DNA from: Chitinophaga pinensis
GTDB lineage: Bacteria; Bacteroidota; Bacteroidia; NS11-12g; UBA955
Direction of reading: 5' to 3'
DNA: 64,000 nt
NCBI GenBank assembly: GCA_945877575.1
Contig: CAMDUE010000003.1
Span: forward strand, 1-64,000
Below are positions 56,549 to 64,000 of the stretch, piece after piece; the first letter of the stretch is position 1, and each line of letters opens with the position of its first letter. The notes under the pieces are model-generated. The model worked only from the letters and a program-made list of their open reading frames with translations. It made no database searches and was not told where the DNA came from. The position numbers and the translations under genes were made by a program.

Positions 56549-57958
56549 TTACTTTATAATTATTACCGGCCTACCCTTTGTAACCACACCATCAGTTTGA
56601 CCCACCAAGCGAATATTATCAAAAATCAGCACGCTGCCTGTTGGAGCTGAGGATTCTAATTCTCTTAGGTCATTACGCAAGAAACGAGTTGAACTATGAG
56701 TTCTCTTTGAAAATCCATTGGGATGAGTAACACTCATATCAAAATCCACCACTTGCCAAAACGTATTTTTTGCTTCTAATTTGTTTGCTTGACTCAGATC
56801 AACTGAATTACCGCTCACATCCATTAAAACTACTTCTTCTTCAGGCTTAACCGTTGCGACAAAGTCAGATTCATCAATGAACTTACCATTGTCGAACATT
56901 TGAACACTAAAAATCCCCTCTCGATCTGGAGTAATTATAAGCTTCCAGCCTTTTCTCTCTATTTTCGCTACTTTAGATGAGAAGGTAATATTGCGTCCTC
57001 TTGGGACATATCCGCTATCTAAAGTTACATACAATGCATCACCCACAAAGCCAGAAACAGAACTCGCCGAGTTGATAAATCTAAATGAAGGAGGCACTAC
57101 CTTGAACGATGCAAACAATCTTTTGTCGTTTGACATTACTTCCAAAGCGTAATCACCTACAGCCGGGGGTAAAAAATACATTTTAAAATCATTAGACCTC
57201 AAAGAATCAACTTTGATTGGAGAACCATTAATCTTAACTGTTGGTCTTTTTCCGATTTCTTTTGGACGAATGATCAAATCAAGGGGTTCACCCAAAATTA
57301 AATTCTTCTTGAATTTCTGAATGAAATCAGTCTCGTCTAAGGTTAAAATCTCAAACTTTGGCAGTTCAGATTCTTTCTTTTTCATTGCCAAAATGGAATG
57401 ATAAAGCATCACTGTTTTAAAGTGTTCAACCACTGAAGGGATTACACCGTTGGGTGTGCCCTTAAAAAAGTAATACAACCCCTCATACTCAACACCCTTG
57501 CTATCTTTCAATGAAACAAACTCCTCTTTTAGGTTTTGGTTACCAACAGTGTTGTAGGTCTTGATGAAATTGCTTAGCGTTTTTTCAATGATTGGCCCCC
57601 ATTTACCGTTTCTAACTTCCTGTTCAGCAAATTTACTTTCTCTGAGTCGGTCACCTGAAATACTCGCTTCTTTCTCGTAAGCATAGTAAGCTTTTTTTAC
57701 ATCTTCCAATGAAGCTAAACACTGCAATGTGGCTTTCTTAAGCTCTACATGCTCAGGTACTTGTGGTTTAAATACGTTCAACTCAGACAGCAAACGCTCG
57801 TTAACCATTTTCTGTGACTCCTGAACATCTGGAAACTGCAGAACATACATTCCAGGAGAGGTAAAGAAGATTTGTACAATGAAAATCAAGTAAAACAAAG
57901 ACAACCTCATGAACGAGATGTTCTTTGCCTTCGAGATTTTTACGGTCAGTTTTCCCAT
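56549..57958 (-). CDS. GldM-like periplasmic shaft protein, first copy
   Basis: The 469-residue product starts MGKLTVKISKAKNISFMRLS with Arg18 next to a single membrane helix (about 17-35). A helical region (about 45-205, VNERLLSELNVFKPQVPEHV and on) is followed by three or so beta-sandwich-like domains, ending KGRPVIIIK. It fits the GldM/PorM plan of one helix plus a four-domain periplasmic shaft, though shorter than canonical GldM (about 510). It is eight bases after the GldL-like gene, the same order as gldL-gldM in T9SS clusters. It is followed one base later by a second, different GldM-like gene. Confidence 0.78.
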   Translation of the reverse strand: MGKLTVKISKAKNISFMRLSLFYLIFIVQIFFTSPGMYVLQFPDVQESQKMVNERLLSELNVFKPQVPEHVELKKATLQCLASLEDVKKAYYAYEKEASISGDRLRESKFAEQEVRNGKWGPIIEKTLSNFIKTYNTVGNQNLKEEFVSLKDSKGVEYEGLYYFFKGTPNGVIPSVVEHFKTVMLYHSILAMKKKESELPKFEILTLDETDFIQKFKKNLILGEPLDLIIRPKEIGKRPTVKINGSPIKVDSLRSNDFKMYFLPPAVGDYALEVMSNDKRLFASFKVVPPSFRFINSASSVSGFVGDALYVTLDSGYVPRGRNITFSSKVAKIERKGWKLIITPDREGIFSVQMFDNGKFIDESDFVATVKPEEEVVLMDVSGNSVDLSQANKLEAKNTFWQVVDFDMSVTHPNGFSKRTHSSTRFLRNDLRELESSAPTGSVLIFDNIRLVGQTDGVVTKGRPVIIIK

Positions 57959-57966
57959 GAAGGATA

Positions 57967-58464
57967 TTACTTATTCAAAAGCTGATTGTATTGGTCGTTG
58001 ATTTTCTTCAGATTATCATTGTAGTTGGTCATCAAACTATTGAATTCAGTCATTGACTGTTTCATTTGGTTTGATTGATCTGCATTTGTGCGCATCTCAG
58101 ATTTGATATCATTAACGGCAGAGGTCATTTCTTTCAAACCCTCATTCAACTGAGCCAAGGTTTGGCTAAATTGCTGCATAGCCGATTGATAACCTGTAGT
58201 ATCTACAGATGTGCTATTGCCTTCATTATCCAACTGCGGAAATACTTGCTCCCACTGATATTCTTTTTCTGTAACCTTTCTTTCAAACGCAGATATTAAA
58301 AATACGATTGCTTCTACAGTCAAACCAATGATAAACATTTCATTGGCAAAGTTCCAACCCAAGAATTTGAACATCGCTCCAACCAATACGATGGCTGCAC
58401 CGACTCCATAGACAAAGGTTACTGCATCTAGTTTACCCTTTTGTTCTTTTTGTGTATTACTCAT
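57967..58464 (-). CDS. GldL-like inner-membrane motor protein
   Basis: The 165-residue product has two membrane helices (about 15-34 and 42-60) that match GldL closely: VYGVGAAIVLVGAMFKFLGW and MFIIGLTVEAIVFLISAFE. Glu51 in the second helix matches the glutamate of GldL thought to carry protons through the motor. The following YQWEQVFPQL also matches GldL (YEWEKVYPEL type). A coiled-coil tail of about 90 residues follows. It is shorter than canonical GldL, which has over 200 residues. GldL forms a pentamer around the GldM helices and powers T9SS and gliding; here no gldK or gldN lies nearby. It follows the coiled-coil gene by six bases. Confidence 0.9.
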   Translation of the reverse strand: MSNTQKEQKGKLDAVTFVYGVGAAIVLVGAMFKFLGWNFANEMFIIGLTVEAIVFLISAFERKVTEKEYQWEQVFPQLDNEGNSTSVDTTGYQSAMQQFSQTLAQLNEGLKEMTSAVNDIKSEMRTNADQSNQMKQSMTEFNSLMTNYNDNLKKINDQYNQLLNK

Positions 58465-58470
58465 ATTGTT

Positions 58471-58950
58471 TTATTTTTTTAATAGGTGTTCTTGGAAGTT
58501 ATTCCAATTTGCAACATTTTGCTTTAACGCTTTCTTCGTTGCAGCATTATTCAATACCAAGAAGATGATGATCACAACAAGTATGCCAATAATCATAATT
58601 ATTAACTGTTGATCAATTTTACGACCCAATTCATCTTGTACTCCTTGTACCACTTTATTTTGATCTTCGAATTTTTTGGTAAATCCATCTAATGCCAAGT
58701 TCATTGCTCTTTCGTTTTGAGCTTGTAACTCCTGAGATCTACGAATTTCAGCTTGAACATCCGCTTTGGTAGACTCAACGTCTGACTTCAGTCTAAAATT
58801 AGCATCTTCAAGTTCACTAATTCTTTTATTTAATACATTATTTTTTGCTTCCAATTGACGAACAGCCGTTTGCAGATCACCTGATTTATCAGACTGCCCA
58901 TAAGAAACAAAAGGCATAGCTATTAAAACGATCAGCGCAAATATTCTCAT
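58471..58950 (-). CDS. Exported coiled-coil protein with C-terminal membrane helix
   Basis: I do not recognise the family. From the ATG at 58950 the product is 159 residues: a signal peptide (IFALIVLIAMPFVSYGQ), a coiled coil of about 95 residues (LQTAVRQLEAKNNVLNKRIS and on), then one very hydrophobic helix (LIIMIIGILVVIIIFLVLNN, about 113-132) and a short basic tail. The coil would lie in the periplasm, anchored by the C-terminal helix. A reading from 59010 would hide the signal peptide behind 20 residues. It is the first gene of the GldL/GldM-like operon, and has an exact -7 box 23 bases upstream. It may be a stator or adaptor of the motor; this is inference. Confidence 0.75.
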   Translation of the reverse strand: MRIFALIVLIAMPFVSYGQSDKSGDLQTAVRQLEAKNNVLNKRISELEDANFRLKSDVESTKADVQAEIRRSQELQAQNERAMNLALDGFTKKFEDQNKVVQGVQDELGRKIDQQLIIMIIGILVVIIIFLVLNNAATKKALKQNVANWNNFQEHLLKK

Positions 58951-58973
58951 AGATTTATAGTTAAATTTTAAAA

Positions 58974-58981
58974 CAAATATA
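58974..58981 (-). promoter_or_regulatory. Putative -7 box of the GldLM-like operon
   Basis: TATATTTG on the minus strand, an exact TAnnTTTG match 23 bases before the ATG at 58950. The -33 position reads GTTA, so that element is weak, which may point to a regulated promoter. Confidence 0.55.
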
Positions 58982-59081
58982 CAAGTAATTCTCAATTTTG
59001 TAACTTTCATTCATTAACAATAATGTTCCATTTACAATGTTAATTATTTCATAATTTACCTGTATTGAAAATAAAAGGGTT

Positions 59082-59089
59082 ATTTTTGG
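59082..59089 (+). promoter_or_regulatory. Putative -7 box of the DUF5686 gene
   Basis: TATTTTTG on the plus strand, an exact TAnnTTTG match 13 bases before the ATG at 59103. A TTG at 59066-59068 is only 13 bases upstream, closer than the usual 19. Confidence 0.45.
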
Positions 59090-59102
59090 GGGTAATACCT
59101 CT

Positions 59103-61631
59103 ATGCCATTCAGTAATTACCTGAAAATTGTCGCTTTAGTTTTTCTAAATAATTTCTATATTTTATCCTCGCAAACTCAGGCTAAAAAAAATATTACCAT
59201 TCATATTTACGAGGCCGAAACCCAAGAACCAATACCTTTCGCGTCGGTTTATTGGCAAGGTACTACCTCAGGATTTCAAACTGATTTTGAGGGTAAAATA
59301 TCCACTACTGTTGCACGATTTCAATCAGATTCCCTGAAAATTGTTTTTGGAGGACTTCAAACAAAAATCATCAAAATTGATACCCATCAAACAAGTATAA
59401 ATCTAAATATACTTTTAGATAGAGAAATCATTAAATCGGAAGCCGTTACCATCAATCTTGGCATCAATCCAGCTATCAAATGGATTGACTTAGCCATTGA
59501 TAAACGAAACCAAAATAATTTTGACGAATCTGTTAACTATCAATGCGAAGTTTTCTCCAAAACCGTTCTATCTGTAAATAACCTATCCAAAAAAATTGAG
59601 CGTCTGAAAGTTGGAAAACAAATCAATGCTTTATTTGATACTCTAGAATTCATAACCGGTGATACAGAAAAGGCCGTTTTACCCGTTTTCCTGTCGAACA
59701 CCATTAGTACCTATGGGCATCAAAAAGGCGGAACCCTTGAACGCGAAGACATCCATGCCAGCAGAGTTCACGGCGTTGGAATTACAGATGGCTCTACCAT
59801 TTCACAACTTACTGGTAGCTCTTTTGCCCGCTATAACATTTATAACTCCAGATTACAAATTTTAGGAAAAGGCATTATATCCCCAATAGCGCCGCAAGCC
59901 AAGCTATTCTATAATTATAAACTCATTGACGTAGATAAAACGCATTCCTTAAGATGGTTCGTGGTAAAAGTGTCCCCAAAAAATCCAAAAGATATTTTAT
60001 TCAATGGACTAATTTGGATAGAAGAACAAACCGGTGCTATTACACGTTTGCATCTTGAAATCAATGAAGCGTCTCAAATTAACTTTTTAGAACGACTCAG
60101 AATTACTCAAGAATTTAACCCGTCCAATTTCACCACTCCACCTTATGCCTTGGCTAATTCTCGTTCGTTGGTGGATGTTTCTGAGTTCACAGAAAACACC
60201 ATTGGGTTTCTCGCTACCAATTTATTGACTTTCCGAAAATATGAACTCATTGATGAGTTTCCAACGGGCTATTTTGACCAATCCTTGGTTATGGAAGAAT
60301 CTGCTCTCAAGCGAAGCGATTCTTTTTGGACAGAAGTTGCTCCCATCAAGGCAAGCCCATTTGAAGAAAAAGTCATTAATAAAATTGAAGCGGTTCGTGA
60401 AATACCCACCATTGACAGAGCTTCGAAAGCACTCAATTTTCTGGTTAATGGATACCTTACTGGAAACAAATGGCCCGTAGATATTGGACCTTACTATTAC
60501 CTCGCGCTTTTAAATCCTTTGGAAGGATTTCGGACCCGATGGGGATTCAGGACTTCCAATTATTTATCTAAAAAATGGCAATTTGAAGGATTCGGAGCAT
60601 ACGGTTTCAAAGATCAGAGATTCAAATACGGATTGAAACTCGCTTGGTATCCAAATCTAAAAAAGGGAACCATTATTAAAATCAGTCACACCGAAGACAC
60701 CGAATTGTTGGGATTTGTAGACAACGAAAATGTGACCAGCGGTGATGCTTTGATATTAGCATTGAATATGTTTTCGTCAAACAGTTTAGTCTACAGTCAA
60801 AATAGCTACTTTTCCTTTGAGCAAGACATTGTAAGAGGACTCAGCTTTCAGGTAAAGTTGAATCACCGTATTTACGATTTGCCAGAGTCCCAAAAAATCA
60901 AACTAGGTTGGTTTGAGAACCCCGATTCAGAGAACATTTCTACGCATTTAAACAATAGCACCATCAATTTAAAGCTGACTTATGAGCCAAGAGTTTTTTA
61001 TGTAGTCAATGACTATCGCAGAACCAATTGGGCTCAGCCTGGACCTAAATACTCAATTTCATTTCAAAAGGCTCTTCCTGAAATCCTAGGTAGCACATAT
61101 GATTACGCTAAATTGAGTTTCTTATACAATTACAACCATATTTGGGCAGGCATTGGAAGAACACAAATGAAAATCACCGCCAATAAATTGTTTGGCGATG
61201 TTCCCTTTCCCTTATTAAACATTCCATTGGGAAATCAAGCCATCGTGTATAACACTAGAGCATTCAATCAGATGAACTTATTTGAATTTGTAACTGATCA
61301 AAATATTGAAGCTATCGTTGAACATCATTTCAATGGATTGTTCTTTAATCGAATTCCTTTGTTGAATAAGTTGGGTTGGCGCGAAATCATTAACGCAAAA
61401 CTCATTGAAGGTTCACTTAGCGCTTCTAATCGTTCTTTGATACCCACTGAAATTCAAATCAAAAACAACATTACACCCATAAAATCATTCAATTACGCCC
61501 CATATATTGAAGTTGGTTTTGGAGTAGAAAATATATTCAAATTCCTTAGAGTGGATGCTGTTTGGCGTTTAACTCACCGAAATAACCAAAATAATTTTGG
61601 CATTAAATTATCATCTTACATAGATTTTTAA
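59103..61631 (+). CDS. DUF5686 and carboxypeptidase-regulatory-like domain protein
   Basis: The 842-residue product has a signal peptide (about 7-23), a carboxypeptidase-regulatory-like beta domain at about 30-110 (ITIHIYEAETQEPIPFASVY, then TDFEGKI), and a long DUF5686 region with VLPVFLSNTISTYGHQKGG and GAITRLHLEINEASQINFLE. The C-terminal 400 residues look like an outer-membrane barrel, ending IKLSSYIDF with a terminal Phe. Such proteins are common in Bacteroidota and have no proven role. It is divergent from the GldLM-like operon across a 152-base gap, so the two may be co-regulated. Its stop shares bases with the convergent DUF423 gene (TTAA). Confidence 0.87.
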   Translation: MPFSNYLKIVALVFLNNFYILSSQTQAKKNITIHIYEAETQEPIPFASVYWQGTTSGFQTDFEGKISTTVARFQSDSLKIVFGGLQTKIIKIDTHQTSINLNILLDREIIKSEAVTINLGINPAIKWIDLAIDKRNQNNFDESVNYQCEVFSKTVLSVNNLSKKIERLKVGKQINALFDTLEFITGDTEKAVLPVFLSNTISTYGHQKGGTLEREDIHASRVHGVGITDGSTISQLTGSSFARYNIYNSRLQILGKGIISPIAPQAKLFYNYKLIDVDKTHSLRWFVVKVSPKNPKDILFNGLIWIEEQTGAITRLHLEINEASQINFLERLRITQEFNPSNFTTPPYALANSRSLVDVSEFTENTIGFLATNLLTFRKYELIDEFPTGYFDQSLVMEESALKRSDSFWTEVAPIKASPFEEKVINKIEAVREIPTIDRASKALNFLVNGYLTGNKWPVDIGPYYYLALLNPLEGFRTRWGFRTSNYLSKKWQFEGFGAYGFKDQRFKYGLKLAWYPNLKKGTIIKISHTEDTELLGFVDNENVTSGDALILALNMFSSNSLVYSQNSYFSFEQDIVRGLSFQVKLNHRIYDLPESQKIKLGWFENPDSENISTHLNNSTINLKLTYEPRVFYVVNDYRRTNWAQPGPKYSISFQKALPEILGSTYDYAKLSFLYNYNHIWAGIGRTQMKITANKLFGDVPFPLLNIPLGNQAIVYNTRAFNQMNLFEFVTDQNIEAIVEHHFNGLFFNRIPLLNKLGWREIINAKLIEGSLSASNRSLIPTEIQIKNNITPIKSFNYAPYIEVGFGVENIFKFLRVDAVWRLTHRNNQNNFGIKLSSYIDF

Positions 61632-62071
61632 CGATTCATCTTCCAGATTCTATAGCCGGTTATACTGAATCCAGCAATCATCAATACTCCGCCGATGGGC
61701 GTAATCATTCCCAATTTTCTTAATAATGGCCAAGTTAAATTGGATGTAGCCACCAACCATAATGTACCTGAAAATAGAATCGCTCCTAACAAAAGCAAAA
61801 CCAAAGAACCACTGAACAAACGACCCTTTTCACCTAGTATTTTAAGTCTAACTTCTTCTCTGGCTTCTAAATGATCCGCTCCTTTATTCTGTATAAATCC
61901 AACAACACCCAAAACTGCCAATGCCACATATACCCAATAAGTAGTGGCCTTATCCCAAGTGTGCATATCGTGGTCATTTAATTTATTCTCCAAGCCATGA
62001 GCACCAAATGCCCCTAGGGCAACCGCGATAGCCATCATAAACAAGGCAATTGCCACATAATTCCTTCTCAT
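61628..62071 (-). CDS. DUF423 family membrane protein
   Basis: The 147-residue product has four membrane helices and the family signature VALGAFGAHGLENKL, then THYWVYVALAV-like and LFSGTLWLVATS stretches and a closing TPIGGVLMIAGFSI. DUF423 (YwdK-type) proteins are small integral inner-membrane proteins of unknown function. Compared with most family members (about 125 residues) there is a short charged insert (EAREEVRLKILGEK) in the middle. It lies seven bases after the TonB-dependent receptor gene on the same strand. Confidence 0.92.
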   Translation of the reverse strand: MRRNYVAIALFMMAIAVALGAFGAHGLENKLNDHDMHTWDKATTYWVYVALAVLGVVGFIQNKGADHLEAREEVRLKILGEKGRLFSGSLVLLLLGAILFSGTLWLVATSNLTWPLLRKLGMITPIGGVLMIAGFSITGYRIWKMNR

Positions 62072-62078
62072 AGATAAT

Positions 62079-63950
62079 TTAAATATTAACCTTAAAACCT
62101 AAATAAACCCACCTCGGCATCATGGGAACCGTTTGAATTTCTCGATATTGAACATTTCCCAAATTATTAAAATTCAAATAAATATCTGCATTTTTCAACT
62201 GATAGTTTATTCTAGCATCAACTATCTGATAGGCATCATTATTGATTCTCTCAATATGCCTTAAAGCCAAACTGGTGTTAAAATTCTTTGTCCATTGAAC
62301 ATTCAAACTTGAAACTATCTGCAACTTCACAAAATTCAACGCCAACTTCGAAAATTGATTAACCCCTTCATTCATAATCCCACTCATGTAGGTGGCATTG
62401 GTATTCCAACTTATTTTTTGACCAATGGGAAGATTGATATTTGCTTCTAAACCGTTGATCATTTGAGTGCCTAGATTCTCAGGAAACCACGGCTGATTGA
62501 TGCTATCTCTGAACCAATCAATCATTCGGTAAACATCTTTTCTAAACATACTCACCTGAAAACGGGAACCATAAATCTTACCTTTCAAACCAACCTCCAC
62601 AGACTGGGCATTTTCAGACTTCAATAGCGGATTACCGCGGTTTCCTTTATCGGTGTAATACAAATCAGTGAAGGTAGGTAGTCGTTGTCCTACGCCCCAA
62701 CATCCCCAAAAATCTAAAGATTTATTTAGAGAATAGCGTACATCCAAACCCGGAAAAAGGTCAAACTTATTGGTGGTTACACCACTCCCCCACATAGCGT
62801 AAATACCAGCAGTTGCATGAAATTTTGAACCTAACTTAGGCGAAAACTCTGCAAAACTGCCGGTAAACTGCCTCAAGTGATTCCCAAGATTATTGCTCTC
62901 AATTTGCTCCTGACGGTTTTCTACCCCAAAACTATAATCCATCCACTTCGATTTTCCCACCAAATTCAACTCCAACATATTCACAACATTGGTATGCTTG
63001 TTTTGATAAAGTTCTGGCTTGGGCTTATAATAAATGTAGTGATCAAAATTATTTCTATTGCTCAAAACCGCATTTAAAGAGAGGTTTTGAGATAGTTTAT
63101 AACCATATTTTGCCGAAAGCAATCTCGTTCTTACAAATTCCTTGGCAGAATGATCATTGGGTGCAGCATAAAAATAACTGGCGCCGAAATCATTGTTAAC
63201 CAACGATGCCATGACATTCACATAGTGCTTTTTGGATGCCCATGTGTATCCCAAAAAATTTCTAAAAAATTCAAATTCCGTATTGGGCCTATAGCCATTA
63301 CCCATCATTCCTTCAGTAGAATACCAAAGGTTATGTTGCTTTTTGTGGATACTTATTCCAGCTCTATATCCCCAAGCCGAATAACGCACCGAATCATTTT
63401 GAGCAGGTGCTCCGGCCCAAGTTTCTTGGTTAGCGTGAATTCCATCAGGATGACTTATAGAACCTTCACTTTTCAAAACCACATTGATCACACCGCTTAA
63501 CGCATTTAAACCATATCTGCGCGCCATGGGCCCCTTAATGACTTCTATTCTTTCGATTAAATCTAAAGGAATGGGAAGATTCAATTGATGATGACCGGTT
63601 TGTGGGTCACTCATTCTAACCCCATTTACCAAAACCAATATTTGATCTGAACCAGATCCGCGAATACCCAAATCAGCCTGAATTCCTACAGGGCCTCTTT
63701 GCCTTAAATCAATGCCACTGACATAGGTTAAGACTTCATTCAAACTTTGAACTGGGTACTTTTTTCGGAAGGACTTCATATCTATCACCTCCACATTCAA
63801 ACCCGTTTGATTCAAGTTCTGAGTTAATCGATTGGAATGCAAATTCAGTTCATCCAATTTCAATAAATCGACTGAATTTATTGAATCCAACTGTGCGAAA
63901 ACCAAAGAGTTCACACTCAATAAGAGCGCAGTTAAAAATATTTTTCGCAT
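62079..63950 (-). CDS. TonB-dependent receptor, BtuB-like
   Basis: The 623-residue product has a signal peptide (about 3-19, ending VFAQ), a plug domain (about 50-165, with GIDLRQRGPVGIQADLGIRG and ERIEVIKGPMARRYGLNALS) and a C-terminal barrel ending YLGFKVNI. It has no N-terminal carboxypeptidase-like domain, so it is not a SusC protein. The size and plug resemble BtuB/vitamin B12 or siderophore receptors, but the ligand cannot be told: the 50 bases before the start that remain in the window show no cobalamin riboswitch, which might lie outside. DUF423 follows seven bases later. Confidence 0.92.
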   Translation of the reverse strand: MRKIFLTALLLSVNSLVFAQLDSINSVDLLKLDELNLHSNRLTQNLNQTGLNVEVIDMKSFRKKYPVQSLNEVLTYVSGIDLRQRGPVGIQADLGIRGSGSDQILVLVNGVRMSDPQTGHHQLNLPIPLDLIERIEVIKGPMARRYGLNALSGVINVVLKSEGSISHPDGIHANQETWAGAPAQNDSVRYSAWGYRAGISIHKKQHNLWYSTEGMMGNGYRPNTEFEFFRNFLGYTWASKKHYVNVMASLVNNDFGASYFYAAPNDHSAKEFVRTRLLSAKYGYKLSQNLSLNAVLSNRNNFDHYIYYKPKPELYQNKHTNVVNMLELNLVGKSKWMDYSFGVENRQEQIESNNLGNHLRQFTGSFAEFSPKLGSKFHATAGIYAMWGSGVTTNKFDLFPGLDVRYSLNKSLDFWGCWGVGQRLPTFTDLYYTDKGNRGNPLLKSENAQSVEVGLKGKIYGSRFQVSMFRKDVYRMIDWFRDSINQPWFPENLGTQMINGLEANINLPIGQKISWNTNATYMSGIMNEGVNQFSKLALNFVKLQIVSSLNVQWTKNFNTSLALRHIERINNDAYQIVDARINYQLKNADIYLNFNNLGNVQYREIQTVPMMPRWVYLGFKVNI

Positions 63951-64000
63951 GTTCGTTTAATTGTCTAACCCACGCTCAATCAAAAATTGCAAATAACCAC

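Noticed and set aside
63951-64000. Possible cobalamin riboswitch before the BtuB-like receptor
   Set aside because: Only 50 bases are available and no B12-box-like sequence is seen in them; the element, if any, lies outside the window.
1-64000. tRNA genes, CRISPR arrays, insertion sequences, prophage
   Set aside because: All gaps between genes are under 300 bases and, on reading them, none shows a cloverleaf, spaced direct repeats of CRISPR type, or transposase or phage genes.

Overview
The window is chromosomal DNA of a member of the Bacteroidota, most like a flavobacterium-type lineage; genus and species cannot be told from the sequence. It is AT-rich and tightly packed. Ten starts have an exact TAnnTTTG element (the Bacteroidota -7 box) in reach, and Shine-Dalgarno sites are not obvious. 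The gene content is typical of the phylum: a secreted protein with a type IX secretion (T9SS) C-terminal sorting domain, a lipoprotein Omp85 protein (TamL type), DUF4175, DUF2851 and DUF5686 proteins, GldL/GldM-type motor proteins, and a division cluster beginning with mraZ and ending with ftsZ. I see no tRNA, rRNA, CRISPR array, insertion sequence or phage gene. No gap without a gene exceeds 300 bases; the longest, 25521-25788, is the mraZ control region.

Layout. 1-1379: 5' part of an RND/MMPL-type exporter, cut by the window edge. 1397-3495: translation and RNA-processing genes (rpsF-rpsR-rplI operon with promoter and terminator; rpmH-rnpA; a convergent yidD overlapping rnpA). 3568-15263: a small PH-like membrane protein, metG, a DUF4175 coiled-coil protein, a SpoU-type RNA methyltransferase, tamL and clpC. 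15448-21158: dnaB, an HtrA-type protease, an ECF sigma factor overlapping a membrane-anchored putative anti-sigma protein, then dapF. 21161-25520: a T9SS-exported beta-propeller protein, lipA and an outer-membrane-like protein. 25610-40921: the dcw cluster mraZ-rsmH-ftsL-ftsI-murE-mraY-murD-ftsW-murG-murC-ftsQ-ftsA-ftsZ, with a six-copy MraZ operator. 40918-44736: a minus-strand operon with an Fe-S CCG protein, a small conserved protein, an MFS transporter and a glycosyltransferase. 44862-52841: a stress-protein-like gene, a secreted BNR protein, a GT2 glycosyltransferase, a SprT-like metalloprotein, L-2-hydroxyglutarate oxidase, DUF2851, a cation diffusion facilitator and the 2-oxoglutarate dehydrogenase E2 subunit. 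52897-58981: the most unusual locus, a five-gene operon. 59103-63950: DUF5686, DUF423 and a TonB-dependent receptor.

The 52927-58950 operon encodes, in order, an exported coiled-coil protein with a C-terminal membrane helix, a short GldL-like inner-membrane protein that keeps the channel glutamate, two different GldM-like single-pass periplasmic proteins, and an outer-membrane protein that joins an N-terminal beta-helix-like region to a C-terminal beta-barrel. It has its own -7 box and terminator. There is no gldK or gldN beside it. It looks like a self-contained envelope-spanning machine driven by a proton motor of the GldLM class, distinct from the standard T9SS/gliding locus, and is my main candidate for an undescribed system.

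Peptidoglycan logic is consistent across the window: dapF makes meso-diaminopimelate and murE carries the DNPR signature of the meso-diaminopimelate-adding enzyme. MurB, Ddl and MurF are not in the cluster. Many convergent neighbours share 3' ends (overlaps of 4 to 72 bases) and one divergent pair overlaps at its start codons, so antisense and read-through effects are likely common here.
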